From NCBI RefSeq assembly GCF_963677565.1, contig NZ_OY781981.1, forward strand, positions 3,774,001 to 3,838,000: a DNA stretch of 64,000 bases. The letters run 5' to 3'. The stretch comes from an uncultured Draconibacterium sp. Lineage in GTDB: Bacteria > Bacteroidota > Bacteroidia > Bacteroidales > Prolixibacteraceae. Below, one piece after another: positions 36,882 through 47,863 of the stretch. How positions within the stretch are numbered: the stretch's first letter is position 1; every line of letters starts with the position of its first letter. Position numbers and translations under genes: made by a program. Under the pieces are notes generated by a model. It had not been told where the DNA came from and did no database searches. It was given only the letters and a program-made list of their open reading frames with translations.

Positions 36882-38345
36882 TTAAATTGTCTTCTCTTCA
36901 GAACTTGATCCTCTTTCAGGTAAGATAAAACTAAATAAAATTGCCATAAAGAAAGCCAGCAGATAACTCGCAAGTCTTTCCGAAATTCCGGTGATATCAA
37001 CCAGCCAGGTTTTCCAGATTACTGCAGATAAAGTTCCGGTAATTAAACTTGCAAAAACACCTGCTCTTGATAATTTCTTCCAGAAGATTAGTAAGACAAT
37101 TGCGGGGCCAAATGAAGCACCAATGCCGCTCCATGCATAAGAAACCAGTCCGTAAACAGTGTCTTCCATTGTAATTGCCAAAACAAATCCTACCAGCCCA
37201 ACAGCAAGCGTTAGTACCTTATTCAGAAATAACATTCGTTTTTCCTCAATTTTCTTTTTGGTCATGTGTAAGTAGAAATCTTCTGTCATTGATGAAGAAA
37301 CCACCATTAACTGGGACGAAGCTGTTGACATCATGGCAGAAACTGCACCTGACAGGAGAATTCCGGCAAGAATTGGGTTCAACAATGTCATTACCATTAT
37401 AGGGAGGATTTTTTCAGAGTCGTTGGCAACGGTTGCTGCAGCATCTCCCAAAATACCATTTTGCACCAGCTGATAACCAATAATACCAATCATGAATGCA
37501 CCAACATAAGCCAAAAGTGTCCAGATTATGGCAAGAATCCGGCTTTGTTGCGTTTCTTTTTTATTTCGCATGGCCATCATTCGGGTAAGCAGCTGTGGCT
37601 GTCCTGTATAACCAAAAGCCCAGCTCAAACCATTCAATACTAATAATCCGCCTGTTGCTTGTTTTACAGTGTCAAGGTTTTGCGGAACAAGATAGTTTGC
37701 CTGCGACATGGCTTCAGCCACGTGAATGTTGTTGGCAGCTGCAATTCCCAGTGCAATAATGGGTAAAACAACACATGTAACTACCATTAGAACAGCTTGA
37801 AAAGCGTCGGTGGCTACAACCGTAATAAAGCCACCAAGCATGGTGTATAAAGTAACTAGTGCCGAACCAATTACCATTCCCCAGAATGGATCGATATTAA
37901 AAGTGTCGTTAAAGATTTTACCTGCTCCACTGAATTGGGCAGCGATGTAAAGCACAAAGAAGAAAATGATAATTAGTGAGGACAGTATCCCGAAACTTCG
38001 TTGTGTGCCTTTAAACTTGGCAGAAAACAAACTCGGAACTGTTAAAGCACCTGTTTTGTCAGTAAGCTTTTGTAGCGGTTCGGCAAGAAAAATCCATAAA
38101 AACAAAATACCGGATACACAACCTAATGCTACCCACAAAGAAGCCATTCCTTCGGCATAAGCATGGCCAGTTAAACCTAATAGTAACCAAGCCGATTCTC
38201 CTGTTGCTCGTTCGGATAAAGCCAGCGAAAAACCAGAGATTTTTTTACCCCCAATAACAAAGTCGTTATTTGTTTTTGACCGACGTGCTGAATATGCCAC
38301 AATACCAATTAAAATAACCAGGTAGCCAACAAATACAATTATCAT
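36882..38345 (-). CDS. putP: Sodium/proline symporter
   Basis: 487-aa sodium:solute symporter (SSS family) with about 13 helices. The N-terminal part has SKTNNDFVIGGKKISGFSLALSERATGESAWLLLGLTGHAYA, with the Na+-site Ser/Thr-rich stretch. TM8-like SGAVSAMMSTASSQLMVVSSSMTEDFY carries the second sodium-site Ser/Thr residues. Length and motifs agree with PutP, which takes up proline with Na+ for osmoprotection or as a carbon source. Other SSS substrates cannot be excluded. It is monocistronic with its own promoter. Confidence 0.9.
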   Translation of the reverse strand: MIIVFVGYLVILIGIVAYSARRSKTNNDFVIGGKKISGFSLALSERATGESAWLLLGLTGHAYAEGMASLWVALGCVSGILFLWIFLAEPLQKLTDKTGALTVPSLFSAKFKGTQRSFGILSSLIIIFFFVLYIAAQFSGAGKIFNDTFNIDPFWGMVIGSALVTLYTMLGGFITVVATDAFQAVLMVVTCVVLPIIALGIAAANNIHVAEAMSQANYLVPQNLDTVKQATGGLLVLNGLSWAFGYTGQPQLLTRMMAMRNKKETQQSRILAIIWTLLAYVGAFMIGIIGYQLVQNGILGDAAATVANDSEKILPIMVMTLLNPILAGILLSGAVSAMMSTASSQLMVVSSSMTEDFYLHMTKKKIEEKRMLFLNKVLTLAVGLVGFVLAITMEDTVYGLVSYAWSGIGASFGPAIVLLIFWKKLSRAGVFASLITGTLSAVIWKTWLVDITGISERLASYLLAFFMAILFSFILPERGSSSEEKTI

Positions 38346-38372
38346 TTTTTAGTAGAATTGTTGTGAAGCAAC

Positions 38373-38402
38373 CAAAGATAATAAGAAAATGAATTGTAGC
38401 AA
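38373..38402 (-). promoter_or_regulatory. Promoter of putP
   Basis: On the minus strand TTG (38402-38400), a 19-bp spacer and an exact TATCTTTG (38380-38373), giving a start about 20 nt before the putP ATG. Confidence 0.65.
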
Positions 38403-38481
38403 TTTTCCTGCTATTTTTACAGATCTTGTACTTTTAGATTGTAATTATAAAAGTATTGAATGAGCTTGTTTTGGAAAGAGC

Positions 38482-39405
38482 TTAATTGTTAACTTTTTGG
38501 TGCAAGCTCTGAAATCCTTCACCCAGAATTTCTTTTGTATCCATTACTGTAATAAATGCATCAGCATCAATCTTGCTGATAAATTCCTGAAGGATAGCTA
38601 CTTCACGCCGACTAACGACAGTATATATTATTTGTTTCTTTTCTCCGGTAAACATTCCTTCTCCATTCAGGTAAGTTCCGCCACGTTCAAGATCAACCAG
38701 TAGTTTTTCCTTTATTTCCGCATGTTTACGCGACACAATAATAAGTGCTTTGTTGTAGCTGGCACCTTCAAGTGCAGTGTCGATCAGTTTGCCACAAATA
38801 TATATTACAATGAGCGAGTATAGTGGAATGGCCCAATCGCGAAATGCGATTAAACCAAAAAATACAATAACTGAATCCACATAAATCATTAATCTTCCAA
38901 TCTGAATGTGGGTGTATTTTCCAATTATCATGGCAATAATATCGGAACCACCGGAAGTTGCGCGTGATTTAAAAATCAGACCAAGTCCAAACCCCATTAA
39001 CACTCCGCCAAACAGGCAGGATAAAAGAATATCATCCACTAGGGGCACTTTGGCATCGGGGCGCATCATGGTTAGTAGGTCGGTAAAAACAGCAGTTAAC
39101 ACCGAGCCGGTAATGGTTTTTATTCCAAAACGTGGCCCCAAAATCTTAATTCCGGCAATAATCAACGGAATATCAATCATTAGCGCGAAAGTACCTACGG
39201 GAATTCCATCAGGCCAGAATGAAAATACACCTGCTGTTAAATAGTGCACAACAATAGCAATACCATATACTCCTCCCGGAACAATTTTATGTGGTGTAAC
39301 AAAAAATACAAAAGCGGCTGCTAAAATAAACGAGCCCGAAATGAGAAGCAGGTTGTCCTGAATCCATTTTTTACTAAAAATCTTGTCTTTTGTTAAAAAT
39401 GCCAT
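38482..39405 (-). CDS. YitT family membrane protein
   Basis: 307-aa inner-membrane protein from ATG 39405 (MAFLTKDKIFSKKW). A TTG ten codons upstream (39435) is not needed. About five to six helices (YitT_membrane) are followed by a cytosolic DUF2179 domain (KALIIVSRKHAEIKEKLLVDLERGGTYLNGEGMFTGEKKQIIYTVVSRRE). Conserved GGVYGIAIVVHY and GRATSGGSDI-like segments (here KSRATSGGSDIIAMII) mark the family. The function is unknown and transport is suspected. It stands alone. Confidence 0.92.
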   Translation of the reverse strand: MAFLTKDKIFSKKWIQDNLLLISGSFILAAAFVFFVTPHKIVPGGVYGIAIVVHYLTAGVFSFWPDGIPVGTFALMIDIPLIIAGIKILGPRFGIKTITGSVLTAVFTDLLTMMRPDAKVPLVDDILLSCLFGGVLMGFGLGLIFKSRATSGGSDIIAMIIGKYTHIQIGRLMIYVDSVIVFFGLIAFRDWAIPLYSLIVIYICGKLIDTALEGASYNKALIIVSRKHAEIKEKLLVDLERGGTYLNGEGMFTGEKKQIIYTVVSRREVAILQEFISKIDADAFITVMDTKEILGEGFQSLHQKVNN

Positions 39406-39552
39406 GATCTCGAAATTTTTCGCAAATGAACACAATTTTAATGGATTAAAAAACAGATAATTGTCAGTAAATATCGACCGTATAAATCAATAGTAAAACA
39501 AGGTAGTTTTTACTAAGATTTGTAATATGTAAACTGATTTAAATTTTGAATT

Positions 39553-40638
39553 TTAATCAAGTGTAAATCGATAAGAAATAGTTCCCTGCTGGAATGCAGG
39601 CGCATTTTGGTCAACGTTAAATTTTGCTTTGAGTGCTGCCTGTTTGGCTTCGTCCCAGAATGCTTTATTGGCAATGGTTGTACCTCTGGCTCCTGGCTCA
39701 GCAGAAGTAACTCTTCCATTTTTATCAACGATAACTTTTACTACTACAATTCCGGCATCGTTACCCGGGTATTCCGGTTTCGGCAACGAAATTGCTGAAC
39801 GTCCGCCAAGATCGAATGAAATACCTGCACCCGATCCCTGGTTTCCGGCTCCGCTTCCGCCAGGGCCGTATGTTGTTGCATTCGGATCTCCGGTTGGAAC
39901 ACCCTGGTTACCGCCTGGGAATGTTACTCCCTGGCTTTCTCCATCGCCAGTACCGGTGCCGCCGCTTCCTGATCCGCTGTTGGCAAAAGCACCTTGAGTT
40001 CGAGAGTTTATTTCTGCTATTTTTCGTTCTTCTTCTAATTTGCGCTGGCGTTCTGCTTCTTCACGAGCTTTACGTTCAGCTTCTTCGCGGGCAATTCGTT
40101 CAGCCTCTTCTCTTTGCTGACGTTCTATTTCTGCTTGTCGTTGACGTTCTATCTCAGCTAAACGCTTTTGTTCAGCTTCTTCGGCTTGTTTGCGTTCCAG
40201 TTCTTCCTGTTCTTTGCGTCGTTTTTCTTCCAGCTCTTGTTGGCGTTTAAGCTCCTCTTCCTTTTTCTTTTTTTCAGCAGCTTCAATGGCCACCGTTTCT
40301 TCGTAATCCTGAGTCATTGCAACTTCTTCGGCCGGTTCGGGTTCTGAAGTTTTTACCGGAGGCGGAGGTGTTTGTTTGGCAGGAGGTGGCGTTGTTTTTT
40401 GTTGAGCCGTTTGTGGTGGTGGTGGTGAGGTTTGTTGTTGACGGCGCGCCGGACTTGGTTCGCGGTCGCCCAATCCATTTTCCGAATTTCCGAAATTAAC
40501 CAGAATTCCTTCTTCTCCGGGGAGAGGTAGTGGCGTAAAAAAGCCAAGTACAAGCAATAATATCAGTACGATTACATGAAAAATAATCGTTCCGACAAGC
40601 CCCTTTTTCTTTTCGCTATATTCCTCTCTTCGTATCAT
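39553..40638 (-). CDS. TonB-like energy transducer with long charged linker
   Basis: 361-aa periplasm-spanning protein. One N-terminal helix anchors it (LVGTIIFHVIVLILLLVLGFF). A proline-rich stretch (about 68-100, PPPPQT, TPPPPVK) is followed by about 100 residues of Glu/Lys/Arg/Gln coiled coil (120-215) and a glycine-rich linker. A C-terminal TonB-like domain (about 283-361) carries SLPKPEYPGNDAGIVVVKVIVDKNGRV and ends in YRFTLD. The coiled coil plus glycine linker is reminiscent of TolA. It is the last gene after exbB and exbD with a 7-nt gap, so it likely passes proton-motive energy to outer-membrane receptors such as SusC. Confidence 0.88.
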   Translation of the reverse strand: MIRREEYSEKKKGLVGTIIFHVIVLILLLVLGFFTPLPLPGEEGILVNFGNSENGLGDREPSPARRQQQTSPPPPQTAQQKTTPPPAKQTPPPPVKTSEPEPAEEVAMTQDYEETVAIEAAEKKKKEEELKRQQELEEKRRKEQEELERKQAEEAEQKRLAEIERQRQAEIERQQREEAERIAREEAERKAREEAERQRKLEEERKIAEINSRTQGAFANSGSGSGGTGTGDGESQGVTFPGGNQGVPTGDPNATTYGPGGSGAGNQGSGAGISFDLGGRSAISLPKPEYPGNDAGIVVVKVIVDKNGRVTSAEPGARGTTIANKAFWDEAKQAALKAKFNVDQNAPAFQQGTISYRFTLD

Positions 40639-40645
40639 TTGCTTC

Positions 40646-41053
40646 CTATTCCGGCGATGTTGCCAGTATCATTTTATACTTATTTCGGCGAGCAATGTTC
40701 ATGATTTTAACGACTTCGTTAACGGGTACCGATTGGTCGGCATGTAATGAAATAAAAATATCGTCGTTTCCTGAACCAAATTTGTTTCGAAGGAATGGTT
40801 CTATTTCTCCGAAATTAACCCGCTGTAACTTGCTGTCGTCGTTAATGTAGTATTTCAGGTCGGATGTAATCGATATGGTTGTGATCGGCTTGGCAGCTGT
40901 TTGATTGTTACTTTGCGGAAGCAACAATTTCAGTGCATTTGGCGCAATCAGGGTAGAGGTAACCATAAAGAAAATAAGCAACAGAAATACAATGTCGGTC
41001 ATCGACGACATGCTAAATGCAGCATTTACTTTATTTCTCTTTTTTAGTGCCAT
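40646..41053 (-). CDS. exbD: ExbD/TolR family biopolymer transporter
   Basis: 135-aa protein with a short cytosolic N-terminus, one transmembrane helix and a periplasmic domain. The helix begins SSMTDIVFLLLIFFMVTS, with the proton-path Asp expected in this family. It works with ExbB to energise TonB. It is the middle gene of exbB-exbD-tonB, with gaps of 10 and 7 nt. Confidence 0.94.
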   Translation of the reverse strand: MALKKRNKVNAAFSMSSMTDIVFLLLIFFMVTSTLIAPNALKLLLPQSNNQTAAKPITTISITSDLKYYINDDSKLQRVNFGEIEPFLRNKFGSGNDDIFISLHADQSVPVNEVVKIMNIARRNKYKMILATSPE

Positions 41054-41063
41054 TTATGTCAGA

Positions 41064-41756
41064 TTATGCCGGTTCGTTTAACAGATCCATAAATTCAGAA
41101 GTGGTTGCTTCCATTTTAAAAACAACTTTCTCTACATTCGATACAAGAATGTTATAAGCAAAATAGGCGATAATACCAACGATCAACCCGGCAACTGTAG
41201 TTACCATTGCCTGGTAGATACCGGTAGAAAGTAGTGTTACATCAATATTGTTTCCTGCGTTCGACATATCATAAAATGCCTGAATCATTCCCATAACCGT
41301 GCCAAGAAAACCGATCATCGGAGCTCCACCGGCTACTGAGGCCAAAACAGGCAGTCCCTTTTCCAGTTTTGCAATCTCGAGGTTACCCACATTTTCAATG
41401 GCAGCATTCACGTCGGTTAATGGTCGGCCAATTCGGCTGATTCCTTTTTCCAACATACGCGAAGCCGGATTTGGATTACTACGGCATAAAGCAACTGCAG
41501 AATCAATTTTTCCTGAAGTGATGTAAACTTTCACCTTCTCCAGTAACCCTGAATCAAATCTCCCGGCTTTTTTTATGGCAAAATATCTGTCGAAAAAGAT
41601 GTAAACTGCAACCAACGATAAAAACAAAATAGGGAGCATAATCCAGCCTCCTTTTAATGCCAAATCGAAAAATTTTGTTGAAATGCCTTCCGGCTCGGTT
41701 GCCATAACTTCCAACTCTTGTGGAAGATCAGCCTGAATCATCAATAAATTAAACAT
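41064..41756 (-). CDS. exbB: ExbB/TolQ/MotA family proton channel
   Basis: 230-aa inner-membrane protein with three helices: GGWIMLPILFLSLVAVYIFFDRYF, then a large cytosolic loop, then LASVAGGAPMIGFLGTVMGMIQAF and VTTVAGLIVGIIAYFAYNIL. It forms the proton channel with ExbD. GxxxG-type packing motifs and the loop pattern are typical. It is the first gene of the operon. I found no clear -7 motif in the 150-bp upstream gap, which also contains the nhaD terminator. Confidence 0.94.
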   Translation of the reverse strand: MFNLLMIQADLPQELEVMATEPEGISTKFFDLALKGGWIMLPILFLSLVAVYIFFDRYFAIKKAGRFDSGLLEKVKVYITSGKIDSAVALCRSNPNPASRMLEKGISRIGRPLTDVNAAIENVGNLEIAKLEKGLPVLASVAGGAPMIGFLGTVMGMIQAFYDMSNAGNNIDVTLLSTGIYQAMVTTVAGLIVGIIAYFAYNILVSNVEKVVFKMEATTSEFMDLLNEPA

Positions 41757-41785
41757 GTTTATTCAATTATTTTATACAATTTCTA

Positions 41786-41824
41786 AAATAAAAAACGAGG
41801 TATAACCTTAAATATTATACCTCG
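41786..41824 (-). terminator. Terminator of nhaD
   Basis: CGAGGTATAA / TTATACCTCG perfect 10-bp stem (41796-41805, 41815-41824) with a 9-base loop. On the minus strand it is followed by TTTTTATTTT. It separates nhaD from the exbB operon. Confidence 0.88.
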
Positions 41825-41906
41825 CTAAAATAAGCAATATTTTTACCGCTTTGTTTGCTTTGTAAGTCGTATGTTATTTAGTTATGAACAACTCTTTTTT
41901 GATAGT

Positions 41907-43286
41907 TTACAAGCCAAACATGACGTAATATGTAGCAGCACCCGCCAGATAACCAACTAAAGCCAGCCAGCTGATTTTTTTCAGGTACCATATAAAGTCT
42001 ATTTTTTCAAGTCCCATTGCAGCAACACCTGCAGCTGAACCAATAATCAGCATACTGCCACCGGTACCGGCTGTGTATGCCAGAAATTCCCAGAATGCTC
42101 CGTCCTGAACAAATGCGGCCTGGTAACCTGCAGCACCAGCATCAGCAATTGGGTACATTCCCATTGCGCCAGCAACCAGCGGTACATTGTCAACAATTGA
42201 CGAAAGCACACCAATTGCAAGGTCAATTAAATAAATATTACCAAGATTTTCATCAAGATAAGTTGCCAGAATGTTTAAATGTCCGGCTGATTGTAAGGCT
42301 GCAACCGCTGAAAGGATTCCAAGGAAAAACAATACAGTTGGAACATCAACACGTTGAAGAACGGCTGTAACTTTCAGTTTATCTTTAATTTCTTTGGGTT
42401 TGTCTTTATGAACAATTTCGCCAACTACCCATAAAATACCTAACGAAAGTAACATTCCCATGTATGGAGGCAAGTGGGTAACTGTTTTAAAAACCGGCAC
42501 GAATAACAATCCACATACTCCCAGGATTAAGAATAGAATGCGTTCCTTTGCAGTGCTGTATTCAATTTCATCTTCATCAATAGATGGGCGCGAAACGTTA
42601 CCTTTCATTGTTACAGACAGTATTGCTAATGGAACTACCATGCAAACGATACTTGGTAGAATTACATTTGCAATAATTGCTCCGGCAGTTACCTGACCTC
42701 CAATCCACAGCATAATTGTTGTAACATCGCCAATTGGCGACCATGCACCACCTGCATTGGCAGCTAATACCACCATACTGGCAAAAAACCAGCGGGTTTG
42801 TTTATCGTCGATAAGTTTTCGTAGCAGCGCAACGAGTACGATAGTAGTTGTAAGGTTATCAAGCAGTGCCGACATGAAAAATGTTAGAACACTAAGGATC
42901 CAAAGCAACTTTACTTTATTGGTAGTTTGAATCTTGTCGGTAATAATTTTAAAACCTTCATGTTGGTCCACAACTTCCACAATAGTCATGGCTCCAAGCA
43001 AGAAGAATAAAATCTCACCAATTTCACCTAGATGATGAATGATTTCTGATTCTACAATGAATTCACGAGCTGCATGAAGGCCGTGAGCGTCGGGATGTGC
43101 AGCGAGAAAAGCTTCCCAGGTTGGGCTGAATCCCATGTGAAGAATTCCTTCTGCGCCGAGTATGTAAACTACCCAGCAAAGTGAACCAATAATTAAAGCC
43201 GATGCTGCTTTATCAACTTTGAGAGGATGCTCTAACGCTATAGCTGTATAACCCAGAACAAACACAACAACCATTAATATAAACAT
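41907..43286 (-). CDS. nhaD: Sodium:proton antiporter NhaD
   Basis: 459-aa inner-membrane antiporter of the NhaD/CitMHS ion-transporter superfamily, with about 12 helices. Characteristic stretches are HHLGEIGEILFFLLGAMTIVEVVDQH, SALLDNLTTTIVLVALLRKL, and AANAGGAWSPIGDVTTIMLW. These hold Asp/Asn and Gly/Ser residues that build the ion site in the family. It expels Na+ or Li+ for protons and helps pH and salt balance. It is a monocistronic unit with its own promoter and terminator. Confidence 0.94.
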   Translation of the reverse strand: MFILMVVVFVLGYTAIALEHPLKVDKAASALIIGSLCWVVYILGAEGILHMGFSPTWEAFLAAHPDAHGLHAAREFIVESEIIHHLGEIGEILFFLLGAMTIVEVVDQHEGFKIITDKIQTTNKVKLLWILSVLTFFMSALLDNLTTTIVLVALLRKLIDDKQTRWFFASMVVLAANAGGAWSPIGDVTTIMLWIGGQVTAGAIIANVILPSIVCMVVPLAILSVTMKGNVSRPSIDEDEIEYSTAKERILFLILGVCGLLFVPVFKTVTHLPPYMGMLLSLGILWVVGEIVHKDKPKEIKDKLKVTAVLQRVDVPTVLFFLGILSAVAALQSAGHLNILATYLDENLGNIYLIDLAIGVLSSIVDNVPLVAGAMGMYPIADAGAAGYQAAFVQDGAFWEFLAYTAGTGGSMLIIGSAAGVAAMGLEKIDFIWYLKKISWLALVGYLAGAATYYVMFGL

Positions 43287-43326
43287 AGTAAATAATTTTA
43301 GGTTTAAGTTTTATCTTAAAGAACAA

Positions 43327-43356
43327 CAAAAATATGTGAAGTAAATGATCTACAAA
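43327..43356 (-). promoter_or_regulatory. Promoter of nhaD
   Basis: On the minus strand TTTG (43356-43353), an 18-bp spacer and TATTTTTG (43334-43327) match the phylum consensus, about 40 bp before the nhaD ATG. Confidence 0.5.
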
Positions 43357-43430
43357 GGAAATCTGTCAGATTTTTTAATGATTTCTAAATATTTGAAATC
43401 GATATTGTCAAGTAGGGAATATAGCGGGCA

Positions 43431-46400
43431 TTAGTTCTTATTCTTTTGAAAAAGTTTAGTGAGCTTTTTAAAAAGTTCGTCAATTGAGTTATACTCCTCT
43501 TTAAACGACAAGCCAATTCCCTGAGTGTAAGGAGCCGTTTCGTATATGAGGTTATTGTTTGAGCGGTTGTAGGCTTTAAACAGAATTTTTCCACTGCGAA
43601 CGAGTTTAACGTCCATCTCAAAATCACCAACAATTTGGCTACTATTATTGTTGGTTCCGTATTGATTGGTATTATTTCCAATATTTCCGTTTAATGTAAC
43701 CCTGTCGTTAAAAATCTGTGTACTTAAGGCCAGTTCAATTTCATCTTCAGTTATCTCATTACCGGGGCGATAATTTATTCCAATATCCCAATCTTCATCA
43801 ATTTGCGATAGCCAATTACTAAGTTGATTTGAGAAAACTTCACTTGCAGTTGTTCCTATCATATTGGCATTTTGCGCATCTAAAGTACCTCTCAGGTATT
43901 CCGGAGTATAAAATTTTCCGAGAACGATTAGCGAAAGAATTTGCTTGTTTAGTTCTTCTTCGGTGCTAAAATACTGAGAAAGTTCTTCTTTTAATCGTTC
44001 TTCAAGGTTTGGAAATTCAATACCGAATGCTATTGTTGGATTAATCAATTCATCACTAAGGTTTATCAAACATTCAACTTGCACTCTGCTTTTCTGATTT
44101 AACAGGTCATCTCTTGCCATAAAAATATCATACAACGAAGCCTTTAATTTATAGATCGCCTGTAAATCAACTATAGCATTGTATGGGTCGCCCGACCATA
44201 CAATTGACCCCCCGGGCTCAATAGAAAAGCGTTTATTCATTACATTGTATAATGTAAACAGGTAATCTCCTTGTGTGGGATTGTAGTTGCCTGAGAGGCT
44301 CATATTTCCATCGTCGTCCATCTCAAACAAGAGAATTCCTTCGCCCCGGGCACGAATAATATCGCCAATTTGCGAATTATAAATAAGCTGTACATCGGCA
44401 TCGGGAGTTGCCTCAACTGTGATACTTAAATTAAAACCTCCATCATCGGTATTTGAACTATTGGAGAAAAACGTAGACTGTTCGTTTGTTTCCGGTTTTA
44501 CAAATTCCAAAAATTCATATTGCGACAATTGACTTTGGCTTTCCATCGAGATTTTAATATCTGTTCCGGCTAATGTTGTACCGTAGCAAGAGATATTAGC
44601 CGTTTTGGCTTCGCCTGTTATTTCAAGACGACCGTTAGCCATTACCAGTCCATAAAACTGTTCATTCTGAACAGGTGTGGTGTTCATCGCCTTTATCTTC
44701 TCTGAACTAAAATTCAAATTGTATTTCATGTTCTGGAAATTCTGATGTATTATTTCTCCATCAAAAATTCCCGGATTATTATCGTCATCATAAACCGTAA
44801 TATTATCGAATATGATGCTGTGATCTTTAAAATACACCGAATCGGTAAATGTTAACGGAACCTGTGTAACATCAACCGTTAACCCCGCACCTGTACCGTA
44901 AAGTGCTCCGTTTAGCAGAATGTTTTTTGCGGTGCCTCCCAGGTGAACATTGCCAGAAGCCAATCCTCTGAAATCAGAAAAGTTTTCGCGCATAAAAGCC
45001 GACAAAATTAACACTGAGGCGCTGTCAACAGCAATATTGAAATCGAGTGCGCCGGTTTCAGGAGTGTATGCACCTATGGCATCAAAATTTAATTGATTAT
45101 TGCGAATTACTTTTAGTTCTGAGTCAATAGCAGAGCTTTCCTGGTTCCATTGGCTTGATAAAGTAATATCGCCCATGTATTTGGTTTTGTAATAGAGATC
45201 GTCGATTGTTAAGTCTGATAAAACAATTGGCTCATCGAATAAGCGTGAAAAACCGAAATAACCATTTACCTTACCTTCCAGGTCAATTTCTTTTTCAAAA
45301 TACTTATTGAGATAGCTCAAATCGATATTTTGCATATCGAGATGAACAAGGTCGGCTTTTTTGTCGGTTATGCTGCCATTAACCGCGAAGAGCTGGTTGT
45401 TATGATGAACCCGAAGTCCTTCGATGCTGATTGATGCCGAATCGATACTGGCAGAAAAAGGTTCAACGGTCCACAACGTATCAGCGATGTATATTCTTGA
45501 TTTATGTCCCTGAATATCGATGTGACGATGCCTGGTTGAATCTGAAAAGGAGAATAACGATTTTGTTCTTATTGCTCCACTGTAGGTAAGCTCATCAAAA
45601 TTACTCCATGATATAACATTGTCGAGTACATTATCTGATACTTTTGAATCGATGGTAAAATTGTACATCTTAAGACCACTTTTCTGATAAAGTTCTCCAA
45701 TTCTGAACTTTGAGTTAAAGCGTCCGTTTACCGAATTATTTCCAACATAAACGTCTCTGGCCCAATTGCTGCCATATTTAACTCCCGGAATACTGCCATT
45801 TAAATTCAGGATATTTTGTGAAGCGTCAATTTTTCCATAGAGTAAAAAAGGAGCTTCGAATGCTAATCCCGGAATAAAAATATTTACAAGAGCGTTTGCC
45901 TCTTTCACATTCAGGTTAAAATCGAATTTGTTTTCTGCAGATGTTTTGCCTTTGGTATTAATATGTGCAGCCGGGACATAGTGATTAACCAGTTGGAAAA
46001 AATCATTTTTGAGATCGCGGAAATTATATGCCCCAAGTATATCAGCATCGAAAAAATCGGATCTTAGCTGGAGTTTGTTTTTACCATCTTCCTGAAATGC
46101 GCTAAATTCAATACCCTCCAGGTTTATTTCTCCATTCCGGTTTCCGTAAAAACCTTCTTTTACAGTGATTAGTCCGTTTACATTGTCAATCCTGTTTCCG
46201 GTAAAATTGGCCTCCATTTGAAAGGCCAGACTTGTTGCCGGAAAGTTTTCTGTAAGATTTAATTTTCCGGGATAGGCATGTCTCAGGTTCAGGGTAAAAT
46301 CAAAACGCGGAACTAAAGTATTTAGATTAAGTTCGCCAAGAAAGGTAAAATCAATGTTCGGGTCCTGAATTTCGAGTAGTCCGTCAAACATTTTTTCGCG

Positions 46401-47863
46401 TAAAATACCATCAAACGATAAATTCTTATAGTTATAATTGTTGAATTGTATACTGTCGATACTACCTTTAAAGATACCCGAAACAACTTCGGTGGTTTTG
46501 TTGAATTGCCCGTCGGCAGAGCCATTTAAAGTAATTGCACCTAAATTGTTCTGTTTAAAAAGCTCTCCAAGCTGAAAGTCTGTAGTTGCAATATTTCCAC
46601 GGTAATAAACCACTCCTTCTTTTTCGGGCATAACCAAAATATCCGTGGTCAGGCTTCCCATCTGGCTTTCTAAAGTTCCGAATGTTACAAAATCAGTTAA
46701 GAAACCACTAAAATTTCCTTTAAACTCAAGTTGCCCCGCTTCGTAAAAACTTTCAGGAAATCGGATATACCTGTTTTTTGCACTATTTGGCAGACGGATA
46801 TTACTAATGTCTTCAAACGATGTTTTCGAATTTTTTAAGTCCAGAAAAAGATACATATTTTCCGGGTCAAACAGGTCGTTTATATAGAAATCGAGCAATG
46901 CACTGGTTTCATTACCGGTTTGCAGGTAAATATTCCTTCCCTTTAAATCATTTAAGCTACCATAAATTATTCCCGAAAGCCTTACTCTTTCCTGCATACC
47001 TTTCAGTGCCGGAACAATTGATCCCAGTTCCGGAATTCCAATTTCAGAATCAGCCACTTGTATATTCATGTCAAAAGTCCGGTTCATGCTGTCGTTGGCA
47101 GCATAAAACTGAAAGCTCATATCCGTATTTGTTACCGATGAGCCTGAGCTTACCATATTGAAATTATCGATTGTAAGCAGTCTTCCAACATTTTTAACGT
47201 CTGCTGAGGCATGTTCAAGTACCAGGTTTTTTCCATCGGTAACACTTAAATCGTCAATCCTGAATGTTAGCGAATCGCGATGAGAGTAAAAATTGGAGAC
47301 ATTTAAATTCAAATCGCGGGCTTCTAAAGTGGTTTGATTGGCTGTGCTGTTATTTGAATAAGTGATTTGCATATCACCAAATCCGAAACTCTGGCACGCA
47401 AAAGTCCAGATGTTTAGCGAATCTGTTTCGGGCCCCGAACCAATATTTCGAATTAGAAAACCAAAATTGAATGTTTCAGTAGAGTCTTTCGATAAATTTA
47501 TTCTGTTGTTTCCAAAACTAAGGTTTCGTAAAACGATCTGTTTCTTTCTAAATTTAAGTGTGTCGATTCGAGTGCTGATTTGCTCGCTGTAAATTAGTGT
47601 ATCACCTGCCTGGTCTTCAATCAGAACATCTTCTAATTTCACCCGGTTAAAAAAGCCAATATCAACTTTGCCTATTGAAATATTAGTTTGCAGGTTTTTC
47701 GACAAATTTTTGGCAATTTTTCGTGTAATCTGGGTTTGAACCCAGCTGTTTTGAAGTATTACAAAACCGGCACCCAGCAACATGATTAATGCAGCCAACA
47801 GAATGATGATTATTTTCCAGCCTTTTTTAATAGTTTTGCAATTTTTAGACGAACATAATCCAT
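43431..47863 (-). CDS. tamB: TamB (DUF490) translocation/assembly protein, apparent -1 frameshift near the start
   Basis: Very long envelope protein (about 1470 aa): one N-terminal membrane helix, a long repetitive beta-rich body and a C-terminal DUF490/TamB domain (about the last 400 residues). The sequence ends in a barrel-like beta segment. TamB-like proteins help insert outer-membrane proteins or move lipids across the periplasm. The main frame is open from a TGA at 47867 to 43431, but its first ATG (47783) lies inside the membrane helix and its first TTG is at 47798. The only good start, ATG 47863, is in another frame and stops at 47812. The two frames join at A AAA AAG (47828-47822) by a -1 shift, giving MDYVRLKIAKLLKKGWKI at the helix start, as expected for the family. 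Mutation or a missing A in the read is equally possible. Confidence 0.85.
47822..47828 (-). other. dnaX-type slippery heptamer A AAA AAG in tamB
   Basis: In the ATG 47863 frame the codons read TTA AAA AAG, so the heptamer has the X XXY YYZ phase of the E. coli dnaX -1 site. A -1 slip puts the ribosome into the long TamB frame. I see no strong downstream hairpin or upstream Shine-Dalgarno enhancer. Confidence 0.5.

Noticed and set aside
39607..40250. Plus-strand ORFs of up to 152 codons opposite the TonB gene
   Set aside because: They mirror the repetitive coiled-coil and glycine/proline codons of the real gene and have no start context or homology.
43380..43400. Hairpin GATTTC...GAAATC after tamB as a terminator
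   Set aside because: It is AT-rich, weak and lacks a T run on the minus strand.
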